From assembly GCA_007693395.1 (NCBI GenBank), contig REDS01000119.1:1-64000 (forward strand): a DNA stretch of 64,000 bases, given 5' to 3'. Origin of the DNA: Balneolaceae bacterium (GTDB lineage: Bacteria; Bacteroidota; Rhodothermia; Balneolales; Balneolaceae). Position 1 is the stretch's first letter. Every line of letters begins with the position of its first letter. The notes under the pieces are model-generated. The model saw only the letters and a list, made by a program, of their open reading frames with translations. It had not been told where the DNA came from and did not search any database. Of the stretch, positions 34,028-43,437 are shown piece after piece. A program made the translations under genes and the position numbers.

Positions 34028-35419
34028 ATGGCAGATTTTCGCATAGAAAAAGATTCAATGGGCGAAGTTAAAGTACCCGCAAATGCATACTATGGAGCCC
34101 AAACTCAGAGAGCATTCGAAAACTTTAAAATCAGCGGGATAGGATTTAGTCCCATATTTATTTCTGCAGTAGGGCAGGTAAAGCACGCTGCTGCAAGGGT
34201 AAATGCAGATCTCGGTCTTTTAGATAAAAAAGTAGCAGAGGCAATTGAAAAAGCATCTGCAGAAGTGGTAGCCAACAAGTATGATGATGATTTTGTCTTG
34301 GATATTTTCCAGACCGGATCAGGTACATCAACCAACATGAATGCCAATGAAATTATTTCAAAACGGGCCAATGAAGTAAAATCCGGAACGGATGTTAGCA
34401 TTCACCCAAATGATCATGTGAACTTTGGGCAAAGCTCGAATGACGTAATCCCAACAGCTATTCGCATTTCAGCGGTTCTTGCAGTAAAGAATCACTTAAT
34501 CCCCGCCCTAAAGCATCTTCACAAAACTATCACAGAAAAAGGGGATGAACTGAAGCATGTGGTAAAAACAGGCCGTACACACTTGATGGATGCAATGCCG
34601 GTTACCATTCAACAGGAATTCAGTGGTTACGCCCGCCAATTAGAACTCGCAATCGAGCGAATTGAATCAGCTCTGGAACGGATGAGAGAGCTTCCTCAGG
34701 GCGGTACAGCTGTTGGCACGGGAATCAATACCCATAAAGATTTTGGGAAACGTTTTGCAGAAGATGTGTCGAAATCAACCGGCGAAAAATTTGTTGAAGC
34801 AGAAAACCATTTTGAAGCACAAGCTACAGTAGATGCCCCGGTTGAACTTTCGGGCCAGCTGAAAACACTTGCGGTATCACTGCTAAAAATCGGTAATGAT
34901 TTCAGATGGATGAATTCCGGCCCAAATAGTGGCCTTGGCGAGGTTCAGCTCATGGCACTTCAGCCCGGTTCTTCTATTATGCCCGGGAAAGTAAATCCGG
35001 TTATTGAGGAGTCGCTTACAATGGTTTGTGCCCAGGTTATCGGTAATGACGCTACAATAACCATCGCGGGCCAATCAGGTAATTTTGAATTGAATGTTAT
35101 GCTGCCGGTTGTAGCACACAACCTGCTTCAATCAATAGAAATACTTGCAAACGCAGCCCGTACCTTTGCAGATAAATCTGTTAGCGGACTAATTGCGAGA
35201 GAAGAAGTTATTGCAGATATGGTTGGGCGAAACCCAATTCTTGTAACTGCACTCAACCCATTAATTGGATATGATAAGGCAGCGAAAATAGCCAAAACTG
35301 CATTTGCTGAAAACAGATCAGTTATGGACGTTGCCAGAGAAATGACAGACCTGTCTGAGTTGGAGCTTAGCAATGCTCTTAATCCGATAAACATGACCAA
35401 GGGCGGATTTACTGAGTAA
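34028..35419 (+). CDS. fumC: Fumarate hydratase class II
   Basis: 463 aa, preceded by AAAGGAG 9-15 bases before the ATG. Iron-independent fumarase of the aspartase/fumarase superfamily. Motifs: TGSGTSTNMNANEIISKRAN, HPNDHVNFGQSSNDVIPTAI, TGRTHLMDAMPVTIQQEF and the SS-loop GSSIMPGKVNPV that carries the catalytic serine. It hydrates fumarate to malate in the TCA cycle. Aspartase is an alternative but the HPNDHVN and TGRTHL forms favour fumarase. Confidence 0.95.
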   Translation: MADFRIEKDSMGEVKVPANAYYGAQTQRAFENFKISGIGFSPIFISAVGQVKHAAARVNADLGLLDKKVAEAIEKASAEVVANKYDDDFVLDIFQTGSGTSTNMNANEIISKRANEVKSGTDVSIHPNDHVNFGQSSNDVIPTAIRISAVLAVKNHLIPALKHLHKTITEKGDELKHVVKTGRTHLMDAMPVTIQQEFSGYARQLELAIERIESALERMRELPQGGTAVGTGINTHKDFGKRFAEDVSKSTGEKFVEAENHFEAQATVDAPVELSGQLKTLAVSLLKIGNDFRWMNSGPNSGLGEVQLMALQPGSSIMPGKVNPVIEESLTMVCAQVIGNDATITIAGQSGNFELNVMLPVVAHNLLQSIEILANAARTFADKSVSGLIAREEVIADMVGRNPILVTALNPLIGYDKAAKIAKTAFAENRSVMDVAREMTDLSELELSNALNPINMTKGGFTE

Positions 35420-35506
35420 ATAATCAATCAGAAATCCCCCTTCAACTGAATATTACAATTTGCTCTGCCTCATAAAGGCAAAACGGGAACAATCTGTTTT
35501 GTAAAT

Positions 35507-35519
35507 AGGAACAGTTCCT
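35507..35519. promoter_or_regulatory. Palindrome upstream of the E1 dehydrogenase gene
   Basis: AGGAAC-A-GTTCCT is a perfect 6-base inverted repeat with one central base, 64 bases before the E1 start. A further GGAAC half-site lies near 35486. Position and symmetry suggest a dimeric regulator site. Confidence 0.4.
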
Positions 35520-35583
35520 GTTATTATAACTGCGCCATTTAATGGTGATACCTGTTTAAACTGTTTAAGAATTTATTAGAAAT

Positions 35584-37995
35584 ATGTTTATGGCATCCAA
35601 GGAAGCGACGCAAACAGAATACTCAAAGCAACACACAGAGGAGATCCTAAAGGATTACCGGCTTGCGCGTGTAAGCAGAGAGATGTCGCACCTTGGCAGA
35701 AAAGAGGTTCTTACAGGGAAAGCCAAGTTTGGAATATTTGGTGACGGCAAAGAGCTGCCACAGATTGTAATGGCGAAGTTCTTTAAAAAGGGGGATTTCA
35801 GATCCGGTTATTACAGAGATCAAACTTTTATGATGGCAATAGGGGAGTTAACCATTGCCGAGTTTTTTGCCCAGGTGTATGCCAATCCGGATGTAAATGA
35901 GGATCCCAACTCTGCCGGGCGCCAGATGAATTCGCACTTCGCCACGCGGCTGGTTAATAATGATGGGACCTGGATAGACCAGACACAGAGCAAAAATACT
36001 TCTGCTGATATGTCGCCCACTGCGGGGCAAATGCCGAGACTGCTTGGCCTTGCACAGGCATCAAAAGTATATCGAAATTGCGATGCAGTAAAAGAGATGA
36101 AATCCTTTTCTGATAATGGTAACGAAATTGCCTGGGGAACCATTGGTGACGCCAGTACATCAGAAGGATTATTCTGGGAAACACTAAATGCCGCCGGTGT
36201 AATGCAGGTACCGATGATCATTTCGGTTTGGGATGATGGCTATGGTATTTCTGTCGCAAAAAAATATCAGACCATTAAAGAGAGTATTTCCAAGGCAGTT
36301 CGTGGCTTTAAGCGTACAAAAAAAGAACCCGGATTCGAAATTTTTACAGTGAATGCGTGGGATTATGAAGGCTTAATTGAAGTATATAATGAAGCAGCCA
36401 ACATAGCGAGGGATGAACATGTGCCGGTATTGGTGCATGTGGAAGAAGTAACACAACCTCTCGGGCACTCTACTTCCGGCTCTCATGAACGATACAAAGA
36501 TGATGAGCGCCTTGAGTGGGAGAGTGAATATTGCTGTATTACCCAGTTTAGAGAGTGGATTATCAAAGAAGAAATTGCCACGGAAGAAGAGCTTTCAACT
36601 ATCGACAAAGAAGCGAAGGCCAACGTATACGATGAGCAGAAAAAAGCTTGGAGAAAGTTTCAGGAACCAATTCTACAATTAAAAAAGCAGGCTGTTGATC
36701 TTCTTGATGATTGTGTTGATGCTCACCCTGAGATAAAAAAATTACATGAACTGCGCACCTCTTTATCCAGTAAATCCAAGCTGATCCGAAGAGATATAAT
36801 GGCTAGGGTCAGACGTTCTGCGATGCAACTAAGAGGAGTAAGCTCACCGGCAAAAGAAGCACTTCAAGAGTGGATCAAAGATCAAACAGACAAAAACAGA
36901 GAGCTATATGAATCGCACTTGTACAGTGAAACACCCAACTCACCGCTGCATGTGAAAGAGATTGAACCAGTTTATGATGAATCCTCTAAAATGGCTGATG
37001 GCCGTGTAGTACTCAGAAATAATTTTGATGCACTGTTTACTAAATACCCGAACACCCTGATTTTTGGTGAGGATGTAGGGGAACTTGGAGACGTGAATCT
37101 TGGCCTTGAAGGCATGCAGGGAAAATACGGGAAACTACGTGTAAGTGATACAGGTATCCGGGAAGCCACTATACTTGGGCAGGGCATAGGCTTATCTTTG
37201 CGTGGTCTACGCCCTATTGCTGAAATTCAGTATCTCGACTATCTGCTCTATTGCTTTCAGGGTTTAAGCGATGATGTGGCTACAGTGCGCTACCGTACCA
37301 AAGGCGGTCAGGCATATCCGCTTATTGTAAGAACGCGTGGCCATCGCCTTGAAGGGATTTGGCATGCCGGTTCTCCAATGGGGATGATTGTTCATGGTTT
37401 GCGTGGTATGCATGTTTGTGTGCCCCGAAACCTCACAGATGCTGCAGGTTTTTATAATACATTGATGCAGGGAGATGATCCCGCACTGATTATTGAGCCT
37501 CTTAACGCATACAGGCTGAAAGAGAAGATGCCGGTAAATCTTGGCGAATACACTGTACCACTGGGAGTTCCAAAAATTCTGAATGAAGGTACCGATATCA
37601 CTGTAGTTTCTTACGGCTCTACGTTGAATATCATCGAAAGCCTGTTGCCTGATTTTAATGAATTGAACATTTCTGTTGAATTGATTGATGTGAGGACACT
37701 TCTTCCGTTCGATCTGAATAAAGTAATTCTTAACTCCATCAAAAAAACAAACAGAGTATTATTTGTAGATGAAGATGTTCCGGGTGGTGCAACTGCTTAC
37801 ATGATGCAAACTGTCATTGATGAACATGGCGCATATCACTACCTCGACAGTAAAGCAGAGTGCTTAACTGCAAATGCTCATCGGCCTGCTTTCGCATCAG
37901 ATGGAGATTACTTCTCAAAACCCGGAAAAGAAGACATCACAGAGAAAATCTACGAAATGATGCATGAGGCTGCTCCGGTTAAATACCCCTGGTGA
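35584..37995 (+). CDS. 2-oxoacid (probably branched-chain) dehydrogenase E1, alpha and beta fused
   Basis: 803 aa. Residues about 1-400 are the E1 alpha part: GYYRDQTFMMAIGELT, GRQMNSHFATR, the ThDP-binding GDASTSEGLFWETLNAAG, and SVWDDGYGISV. Residues about 470-803 are the E1 beta part: LIFGEDVGELGDVNLG, YLDYLLYCFQGLSDD, MGMIVHGLRGMHVCVPRN, LFVDEDVPGGA. The two usually separate subunits are one chain, as in many Bacteroidota. It decarboxylates 2-oxo acids such as those of Leu, Ile and Val with lipoyl-E2, which is not in this window. A second in-frame ATG is at 35590. Confidence 0.92.
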   Translation: MFMASKEATQTEYSKQHTEEILKDYRLARVSREMSHLGRKEVLTGKAKFGIFGDGKELPQIVMAKFFKKGDFRSGYYRDQTFMMAIGELTIAEFFAQVYANPDVNEDPNSAGRQMNSHFATRLVNNDGTWIDQTQSKNTSADMSPTAGQMPRLLGLAQASKVYRNCDAVKEMKSFSDNGNEIAWGTIGDASTSEGLFWETLNAAGVMQVPMIISVWDDGYGISVAKKYQTIKESISKAVRGFKRTKKEPGFEIFTVNAWDYEGLIEVYNEAANIARDEHVPVLVHVEEVTQPLGHSTSGSHERYKDDERLEWESEYCCITQFREWIIKEEIATEEELSTIDKEAKANVYDEQKKAWRKFQEPILQLKKQAVDLLDDCVDAHPEIKKLHELRTSLSSKSKLIRRDIMARVRRSAMQLRGVSSPAKEALQEWIKDQTDKNRELYESHLYSETPNSPLHVKEIEPVYDESSKMADGRVVLRNNFDALFTKYPNTLIFGEDVGELGDVNLGLEGMQGKYGKLRVSDTGIREATILGQGIGLSLRGLRPIAEIQYLDYLLYCFQGLSDDVATVRYRTKGGQAYPLIVRTRGHRLEGIWHAGSPMGMIVHGLRGMHVCVPRNLTDAAGFYNTLMQGDDPALIIEPLNAYRLKEKMPVNLGEYTVPLGVPKILNEGTDITVVSYGSTLNIIESLLPDFNELNISVELIDVRTLLPFDLNKVILNSIKKTNRVLFVDEDVPGGATAYMMQTVIDEHGAYHYLDSKAECLTANAHRPAFASDGDYFSKPGKEDITEKIYEMMHEAAPVKYPW

Positions 37996-38016
37996 GTGAA
38001 AAAAATTTCAGCTTGA

Positions 38017-38046
38017 TTTGAGATTTCTGAAAAAAACCTATATTCG
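38017..38046 (+). promoter_or_regulatory. Bacteroidota-type promoter for the two-TM protein
   Basis: TTTG at 38017-38020 and TATATTCG at 38039-38046 are 18 bases apart, one mismatch from the TAnnTTTG consensus. It is 34 bases before the start at 38081. Confidence 0.5.
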
Positions 38047-38080
38047 GAGATCTAACCTGTAATCCTTTCCTAAAAAAATC

Positions 38081-38731
38081 ATGCTGAAAAAGCTAAAAAA
38101 AATTGCAAGGACTATCGCTGCTCCGCCCGAACCGGTGAATATTGCACAGTTTAACGATCCTTTAGCTAACACCATAAGTTGGGAGCCTGCCAAACGAGGA
38201 GGAAGCAACTTTAAAACTCACAAGTTTATCAGTGATGGTTTTAACAGGGCTGAGTTTAAAATGTCGGTTAGCTCCAGAATTTTTGCTTTATTGTTTATGA
38301 CAGTTGGCGCAGGTATGCCTGCTTTTTTCATCTATTCAGGAGAGTTTGGCACTTTACAAGAAACAGTGATCTTGATTGGGTTTGGTTTAATATTTGTAGC
38401 TGTAGGAGGACTTATACATTATTTTTATGGCCGCCCTATAATTTTTGACAAAATGAAAGGGTTCTACTGGAAAGGATGGAAAAATCCGGATCATACTACA
38501 GCACGAGTTGTAACAAAAAATCTTTTGCCATTAAGTGAAATACATGCTCTTCAGCTAATCAAAGAGTTTGTTAGAAGTGATAAAAGTACATACTACAGTT
38601 ATGAATTGAATCTTGTACTAAGAGACGGCACAAGAGTAAATGTAGTAGATCATGGCAACGGAAAAATCCTTAAACAGGATGCGCAGCAACTCTCTTCTTT
38701 TCTCGGTAAACCTCTTTGGGATGTTTCCTAA
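38081..38731 (+). CDS. Unrecognised two-TM membrane protein
   Basis: 216 aa. A basic soluble N-terminus (MLKKLKKIARTIAAPPEPV) is followed by two adjacent hydrophobic helices at about 67-88 and 95-118 (IFALLFMTVGAGMPAFFIYS, TVILIGFGLIFVAVGGLIHY). A beta-rich C-terminal half follows (RPIIFDKMKGFYWKGW, SYELNLVLRDGTRVNVVDH), resembling a PH-like or bPH-type fold. No family recognised. It has its own promoter and terminator, so it is likely a single-gene unit between the E1 gene and nuoH. Confidence 0.75.
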   Translation: MLKKLKKIARTIAAPPEPVNIAQFNDPLANTISWEPAKRGGSNFKTHKFISDGFNRAEFKMSVSSRIFALLFMTVGAGMPAFFIYSGEFGTLQETVILIGFGLIFVAVGGLIHYFYGRPIIFDKMKGFYWKGWKNPDHTTARVVTKNLLPLSEIHALQLIKEFVRSDKSTYYSYELNLVLRDGTRVNVVDHGNGKILKQDAQQLSSFLGKPLWDVS

Positions 38732-38733
38732 AG

Positions 38734-38763
38734 AAAGCTCTGATTGGTTCGATCAGAGCTTTT
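38734..38763. terminator. Bidirectional terminator between the two-TM gene and nuoH
   Basis: AAAGCTCTGAT (38734-38744) and ATCAGAGCTTT (38752-38762) form a perfect 11-base stem with a 7-base loop. The T run needed on the plus strand is at its 3' end and an A-rich flank gives TTTCTTT on the minus strand. It serves the convergent nuo operon as well. Confidence 0.85.
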
Positions 38764-38787
38764 AGAAAATTGACTTTAAAATGCGGC

Positions 38788-39789
38788 TTATCCTACAATG
38801 AAGTAAAGTATCGCAGCTATAACAATAAAGTTGATGATGCTCAACGGAAGCAATTTAGACCAGCCAAGCTTCATAACCTGATTGAACTTGAATCTTGGGA
38901 TGGTCCATCGTACCCAGATAAATAGGAATACGAAGAAAGCAGTTTTGCCAACAAATACAGTTACATCAAGAATTCCTTTTATTAAAGGTGAGAGTTCTGG
39001 CAGCCAGAGACCTGCAAATGGCAGATGATAACTTCCAAAGAAAAAAGTTACCATCAGCATAGAGTTGATCACTACGTGCATATACTCTGCAAGGAAGAAC
39101 ATTCCGAACTTCATAGAGCTGTATTCTGTATGGAATCCGCCAACAAGTTCCTGTTCAGCTTCAACAAGATCGAACGGAGTTCTGTTACTTTCAGCAAAAG
39201 CAGCAATGATGAAAATAATAGCACCCAACGGGTTCAGAAATACAAACCACCATGTTTCCTGGGCAAGAGCAATATCAACTACGCTGAGGGAGCCTACAAA
39301 AATCACTACAGATGCTACAGCCATACCAAGCGGTAATTCGTAACTAATCATCTGGGCAGCAGCTCTCAAACCACCAAGAAGTGAAAATTTACTGTTAGAA
39401 GCCCAGCCGGCCAATGTTACGCCATATACACTTAACGAAGCTACTGCTAACAGGTACAGCACGCCGGCATTAATATCTGTTGCATAGATACCATCGCCAA
39501 ACGGTATTACAGCTACAGTCATCAATGCAGTTACAACCGGAATAACCGGGGCCATTGTATGCAAAAATCGGTTTCCATGAGTAGGTGTTACATCCTCTTT
39601 GAGGAGAAGTTTAACAACATCAGCAATTGGCTGAAGCAGTCCTAAAGGCCCTACTCTGTTTGGTCCCACTCTGTTTTGAATAAATGCGGCTACTCGTCGT
39701 TCAGCATATACTGTTATCGCTGCAGAATTCAGCAGCATAAAGAGTGCTGTTCCCAAAACGATGTATGATGTAGCGGTTACTTCTGCCAT
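38788..39789 (-). CDS. nuoH: NADH-quinone oxidoreductase subunit H
   Basis: 333 aa membrane subunit, about eight helices, with AAFIQNRVGPNRVGPLGLLQ, DVVKLLLKEDVTP, YELPLGMAVASVVIF, AESNRTPFDLVEAEQELVGG and HTEYSSMKFGMFFLAEY in order. NuoH forms the quinone chamber with NuoB and NuoD and links electron transfer to the proton-pumping arm. It is the last gene of the nuoA-H operon; nuoI does not follow. Confidence 0.95.
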   Translation of the reverse strand: MAEVTATSYIVLGTALFMLLNSAAITVYAERRVAAFIQNRVGPNRVGPLGLLQPIADVVKLLLKEDVTPTHGNRFLHTMAPVIPVVTALMTVAVIPFGDGIYATDINAGVLYLLAVASLSVYGVTLAGWASNSKFSLLGGLRAAAQMISYELPLGMAVASVVIFVGSLSVVDIALAQETWWFVFLNPLGAIIFIIAAFAESNRTPFDLVEAEQELVGGFHTEYSSMKFGMFFLAEYMHVVINSMLMVTFFFGSYHLPFAGLWLPELSPLIKGILDVTVFVGKTAFFVFLFIWVRWTIPRFKFNQVMKLGWSKLLPLSIINFIVIAAILYFIVG

Positions 39790-39801
39790 CCCCTTTTTTG
39801 G

Positions 39802-41535
39802 TTATTTACTCGTTGAAGTTTCTTTTTTTATCGAAAGCTGAATACCTGCATGCTCGTCCATAGCCGCAAAGCTTACACCTGAGAAATTACTTACCGATGA
39901 TGCTATTTCATCCATGATTTCTCTGCCACCTCTAAAGTTGATATCAATGCCGGTGGCATCTGCGAGATTATTAACTATTTCCCACATTGGCATACAGTCT
40001 ATTTTGTTGTCTTCGGTTACCCAGTTGTCAAAGTTGGTGCCGTATCTGTCAAGACGGCCTTCAGACATCTCAAGATCAATTCTTCGGTTTGTATATTTTG
40101 TCTCTTTTGCTCTGTATGTTCTCTGAATGCGTCCGTCAACATTCACATAACTTGCTGCATGTTCTGCTGCAGTTGTAATCGGGATTACGAGATCAGCAAC
40201 TTCAGATGTCTCTGAGTTATTGGTTGCAAAAACTGCTACAAACTTATTCTTAAGCTGATCTGCAGTTATCACAGACCGATCTACAAGATTATCATTCAAA
40301 ATAAGAACAAGCTCAGCCTTTTGAATCTCTTTGCAGATTCCAGACTTATTGAGCTCTTTAAATCCAAGCAATCGGCACCCATTTGTGTTTGGTGCAACAT
40401 CATCACTTAATAAGAAGCCATCACCGGTGCCTTCTTCAATGTGAGGTGTAAATACCGGTGTGTTCAGCCCTAATAAGTTTGTGTATTTATTGAGTGCATA
40501 ATTCTCTTCAACAGATGCATGAGGGCTGGCTATCACCAAAATCTTTGTATTATCTGTATCTTCAATTTGCTCGCTTAATGTTGCGATAGCATTATTCCAG
40601 CTTGAGAGAACTTTTTCACCATCCAGTTTCTGTTGAGGCCTGGAAATTCTGTTTTCATTGAAAATTTTATAGGCTTCACGCCCGGCATCCGGCATCCAGT
40701 GATCGTTTACATCAGCATTGAAGCGCGGAGTAACCCTTAGTATCAGGTTGTCACGTGTCCAGAGATCGATGTTAGTGCCTTTACCGTTTGTAATATCAAT
40801 GCTTGGTGTCTGGTTCATCTCCCAAACTCTGGCTTTGAAACGAAAATCAGCTGATGTAAGAGCACCTACGGGACAGATATCTACAGTGTTCAGAGAGTAG
40901 GGATCGTCAAACTCCCTGCCAGGCGCTGTTGTAGGATAATTTTTATCGCCTCTTGATGTGATTGTAAGCTGGTGTGTTTTACTGATCTCCTGAGTGAAGC
41001 GAGTGCAGCGTGTACAGTTGATACAACGCTCTGCATCAAGAACAACCCGTGGTCCCAATTGAATACGTTTTGGCTTATGTACTTTTTTAACTTCAAAACG
41101 GCTCCCTTCTGGCCCGTATTTGTAGGTTTGAATCTGAAGGGGACACTCACCGGCTTGATCACAAATTGGGCAATCCAGGGGGTGATTAATCAGAATTAAT
41201 TCGAGATTATCCTTTTGGGCGCGTTTAACCTGTTCATCAGTCTCCTGAGTGAGTATTACCATGCCATCAGCTGCCATCAAGTTGCAGGAAGTCTGTAGCT
41301 TTGGGAACCATCGTATAACACGATCACCATTTTCATCAACTTCGTACTCACCGGTTTCCCGGCTTTTCATGTACTGCCCGGCTTTTACCATGCACTGCCT
41401 GCAGTTGGCTGGTGCTGTCATCGATGGATGATAGCAGAAAAAAGGCACCTCTTTTCCAAGATCCTGTATAAATTGTAATACTTTGTGTTCACCTTCAAAT
41501 TCGTATCGGTGGCCATCTATAAAAATTTCAGGCAT
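39802..41535 (-). CDS. nuoG: NADH-quinone oxidoreductase subunit G (short form)
   Basis: 577 aa, shorter than the roughly 900 aa E. coli protein. The N-terminal Fe-S part is complete: 2Fe-2S cysteines in FFCYHPSMTAPANCRQC and TSCNLMAADG, the His-Cys3 site HPLDCPICDQAGECPL, and the 4Fe-4S sites CINCTRCTRFTQE and ICPVGALT. The C-terminal molybdopterin-oxidoreductase-like part (residues about 225-560) is reduced. It carries electrons from FMN toward NuoB. The nuoF start is 68 bases upstream. Confidence 0.92.
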   Translation of the reverse strand: MPEIFIDGHRYEFEGEHKVLQFIQDLGKEVPFFCYHPSMTAPANCRQCMVKAGQYMKSRETGEYEVDENGDRVIRWFPKLQTSCNLMAADGMVILTQETDEQVKRAQKDNLELILINHPLDCPICDQAGECPLQIQTYKYGPEGSRFEVKKVHKPKRIQLGPRVVLDAERCINCTRCTRFTQEISKTHQLTITSRGDKNYPTTAPGREFDDPYSLNTVDICPVGALTSADFRFKARVWEMNQTPSIDITNGKGTNIDLWTRDNLILRVTPRFNADVNDHWMPDAGREAYKIFNENRISRPQQKLDGEKVLSSWNNAIATLSEQIEDTDNTKILVIASPHASVEENYALNKYTNLLGLNTPVFTPHIEEGTGDGFLLSDDVAPNTNGCRLLGFKELNKSGICKEIQKAELVLILNDNLVDRSVITADQLKNKFVAVFATNNSETSEVADLVIPITTAAEHAASYVNVDGRIQRTYRAKETKYTNRRIDLEMSEGRLDRYGTNFDNWVTEDNKIDCMPMWEIVNNLADATGIDINFRGGREIMDEIASSVSNFSGVSFAAMDEHAGIQLSIKKETSTSK

Positions 41536-41603
41536 CTTATCTAAACTTGTTGATTAATATATAGTTGTTGATGAAAAACCGATCAGATAACCGGTGGTTT
41601 GTA

Positions 41604-42896
41604 TCAGGCTACTGCGTGTGATTTCTTTTTACAGCGTGCTTCAAATTCATCCCGGAAACGGTTAATTGTAAACCGAACAGGCCATGCAGCTGCATCGGCC
41701 AGTGCACAGATGGTTCTGCCTTCCATCTGTGTGGTGAGGTCGAGCAAGAGGTCAAGATCTCTCACTTCTCCGTCACCGTTTTTAATTTTCAGTAAAATTT
41801 TCTCAAGCCATCCAGTACCTTCACGGCATGGTGTACACTGCCCGCAAGATTCGTGATGATAAAAATGTGCAATTCTCCAAAGCACATCAACCATATCTGT
41901 ATCTTCATCCATCACAACCATACCGGCTGTACCAAGCATAGAGCCTACGGTTCGTAGTGAATCACTATCCATTGTAATCCCATCAAGCTGATCAGCACGA
42001 AGCACCGGGGTTGAAGATCCGCCAGGGATTATCGCTTTCAAAATTTTGCCGTTTCTCATGCCACCTGCAACTTCAATCAGATCAAGAATAGGTACACCGG
42101 AAGGCAGTTCATATACTCCGGGATTATTCACATGACCTGAGATTCCGTATAGCACCGGTCCAGGATGGGTTGGCGCTCCAATAGAGCTAAACCAATCTGC
42201 ACCGTTATTGATTACTCCGGTTACATGAGAGAGTGTCTCAATGTTGTTGATGGTTGTTGGCCTTCCCCACAACCCTTTTTGAGCAGGGAATGGTGGTTTA
42301 ACCCGTGGGTAACCACGCTTGCCTTCCAAGGATTCGAGCATTGAGGTCTCTTCGCCGCAAATGTAAGCTCCGGCACCTGAGTGCACATAGAAATCCACAC
42401 TAAATGTAGAACCAAGAATATTTTTGCCGATATATCCTTTATCGTATGCATCGGAGATGGCTTTCTCCATCATGTCGATGTAGGTTTTATATTCACCGCG
42501 AATGTAAACGTAGATAGTGGTGATCTCCATTGCATACGCCGCAATCAATGCACCTTCGATGAAGACGTGCGGATTATATTCAAAGATTTTCCGGTCTTTA
42601 AATGTGCCGGGCTCAGATTCGTCACCATTGCAGGCAAGATATCTTGGGCCGCCATCAGCCGGAGGCATGAACGACCATTTTAAGCCGGCATTAAAACCTG
42701 CACCACCTCGGCCGCGAATGTTTGCCTTCTTTACTTCTTCAATCACTGCTTTAGGCCCTTCCCATTTCTTCTTATCTGTAAGAACAGATTTCAGGGCTTT
42801 ATATCCACCGTTTTTGGTGTACACATCAATTTTGTGCAGATCTTTGATATCAGGAAGAAGTACAGGGGTATAATTTTTCCAGTCGACAGTACTCAT
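41604..42896 (-). CDS. nuoF: NADH-quinone oxidoreductase subunit F
   Basis: 430 aa. NADH site GRGGAGFNAGLKW, FMN site CNGDESEPGTFKDR, and the N3 4Fe-4S cysteines in ESCGQCTPCREGTGWL with a fourth in GRTICALADAAAWP. It oxidises NADH and passes electrons to FMN. It is 5 bases from nuoE, and its partner NuoE is encoded just before. Confidence 0.97.
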   Translation of the reverse strand: MSTVDWKNYTPVLLPDIKDLHKIDVYTKNGGYKALKSVLTDKKKWEGPKAVIEEVKKANIRGRGGAGFNAGLKWSFMPPADGGPRYLACNGDESEPGTFKDRKIFEYNPHVFIEGALIAAYAMEITTIYVYIRGEYKTYIDMMEKAISDAYDKGYIGKNILGSTFSVDFYVHSGAGAYICGEETSMLESLEGKRGYPRVKPPFPAQKGLWGRPTTINNIETLSHVTGVINNGADWFSSIGAPTHPGPVLYGISGHVNNPGVYELPSGVPILDLIEVAGGMRNGKILKAIIPGGSSTPVLRADQLDGITMDSDSLRTVGSMLGTAGMVVMDEDTDMVDVLWRIAHFYHHESCGQCTPCREGTGWLEKILLKIKNGDGEVRDLDLLLDLTTQMEGRTICALADAAAWPVRFTINRFRDEFEARCKKKSHAVA

Positions 42897-42901
42897 AGTT
42901 A

Positions 42902-43432
42902 CTAAATATTCTTGTGCTGTGGCATTTTGATTTGTTCGTACTCCAGCTCATCACCATTCTTTAACTTTTCAACCAACTCGTCTGCTTTTTCTTTCGTGAG
43001 GTGATTTACATACTTATCATTCGTAACCTGCAACATAGGTGCGTAACCGCAGGCACCAAGGCACTCAACCTGATTTAACGTAAATGTACCATCTTCGGTG
43101 GTTTCACCGGCTTTTATTCCAAGTTTTTCTTCCAGGTGATGAAGTATGTCATAACCGCCGCAAAGCTGGCAGCTTAAGCAGGTACAAACATCAAGTACGT
43201 GTTTGCCTTTCTTTTCTTTATAATACTGTGTGTAGAAATTAGCAACGCCATGTACGTGTGCTTCCGGCAAGCCAAGAGTTTCTGCTACCAAACGCTGTAC
43301 TTCAGGCTCAACATGGCCAAAGCGCCTCTGGGCAACCCATAATGCGGGCAGTGTAGCAGGCATAACTTCCGGGTACTTTGCCTTGATTGTTTCTATTTCC
43401 TGGAGATCTTCCTTCGTAAATTCGTATGCCAT
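42902..43432 (-). CDS. nuoE: NADH-quinone oxidoreductase subunit E
   Basis: 176 aa thioredoxin-like 2Fe-2S protein. N1a ligands are in LDVCTCLSCQLCGG and VECLGACGYAPMLQV. The front part (YPEVMPATLPALWVAQRRFG, VHGVANFYTQYY) is the normal NuoE helical region. It sits beside NuoF at the NADH end of complex I. nuoD ends 5 bases before it. Confidence 0.95.
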   Translation of the reverse strand: MAYEFTKEDLQEIETIKAKYPEVMPATLPALWVAQRRFGHVEPEVQRLVAETLGLPEAHVHGVANFYTQYYKEKKGKHVLDVCTCLSCQLCGGYDILHHLEEKLGIKAGETTEDGTFTLNQVECLGACGYAPMLQVTNDKYVNHLTKEKADELVEKLKNGDELEYEQIKMPQHKNI

Positions 43433-43437
43433 AATTC

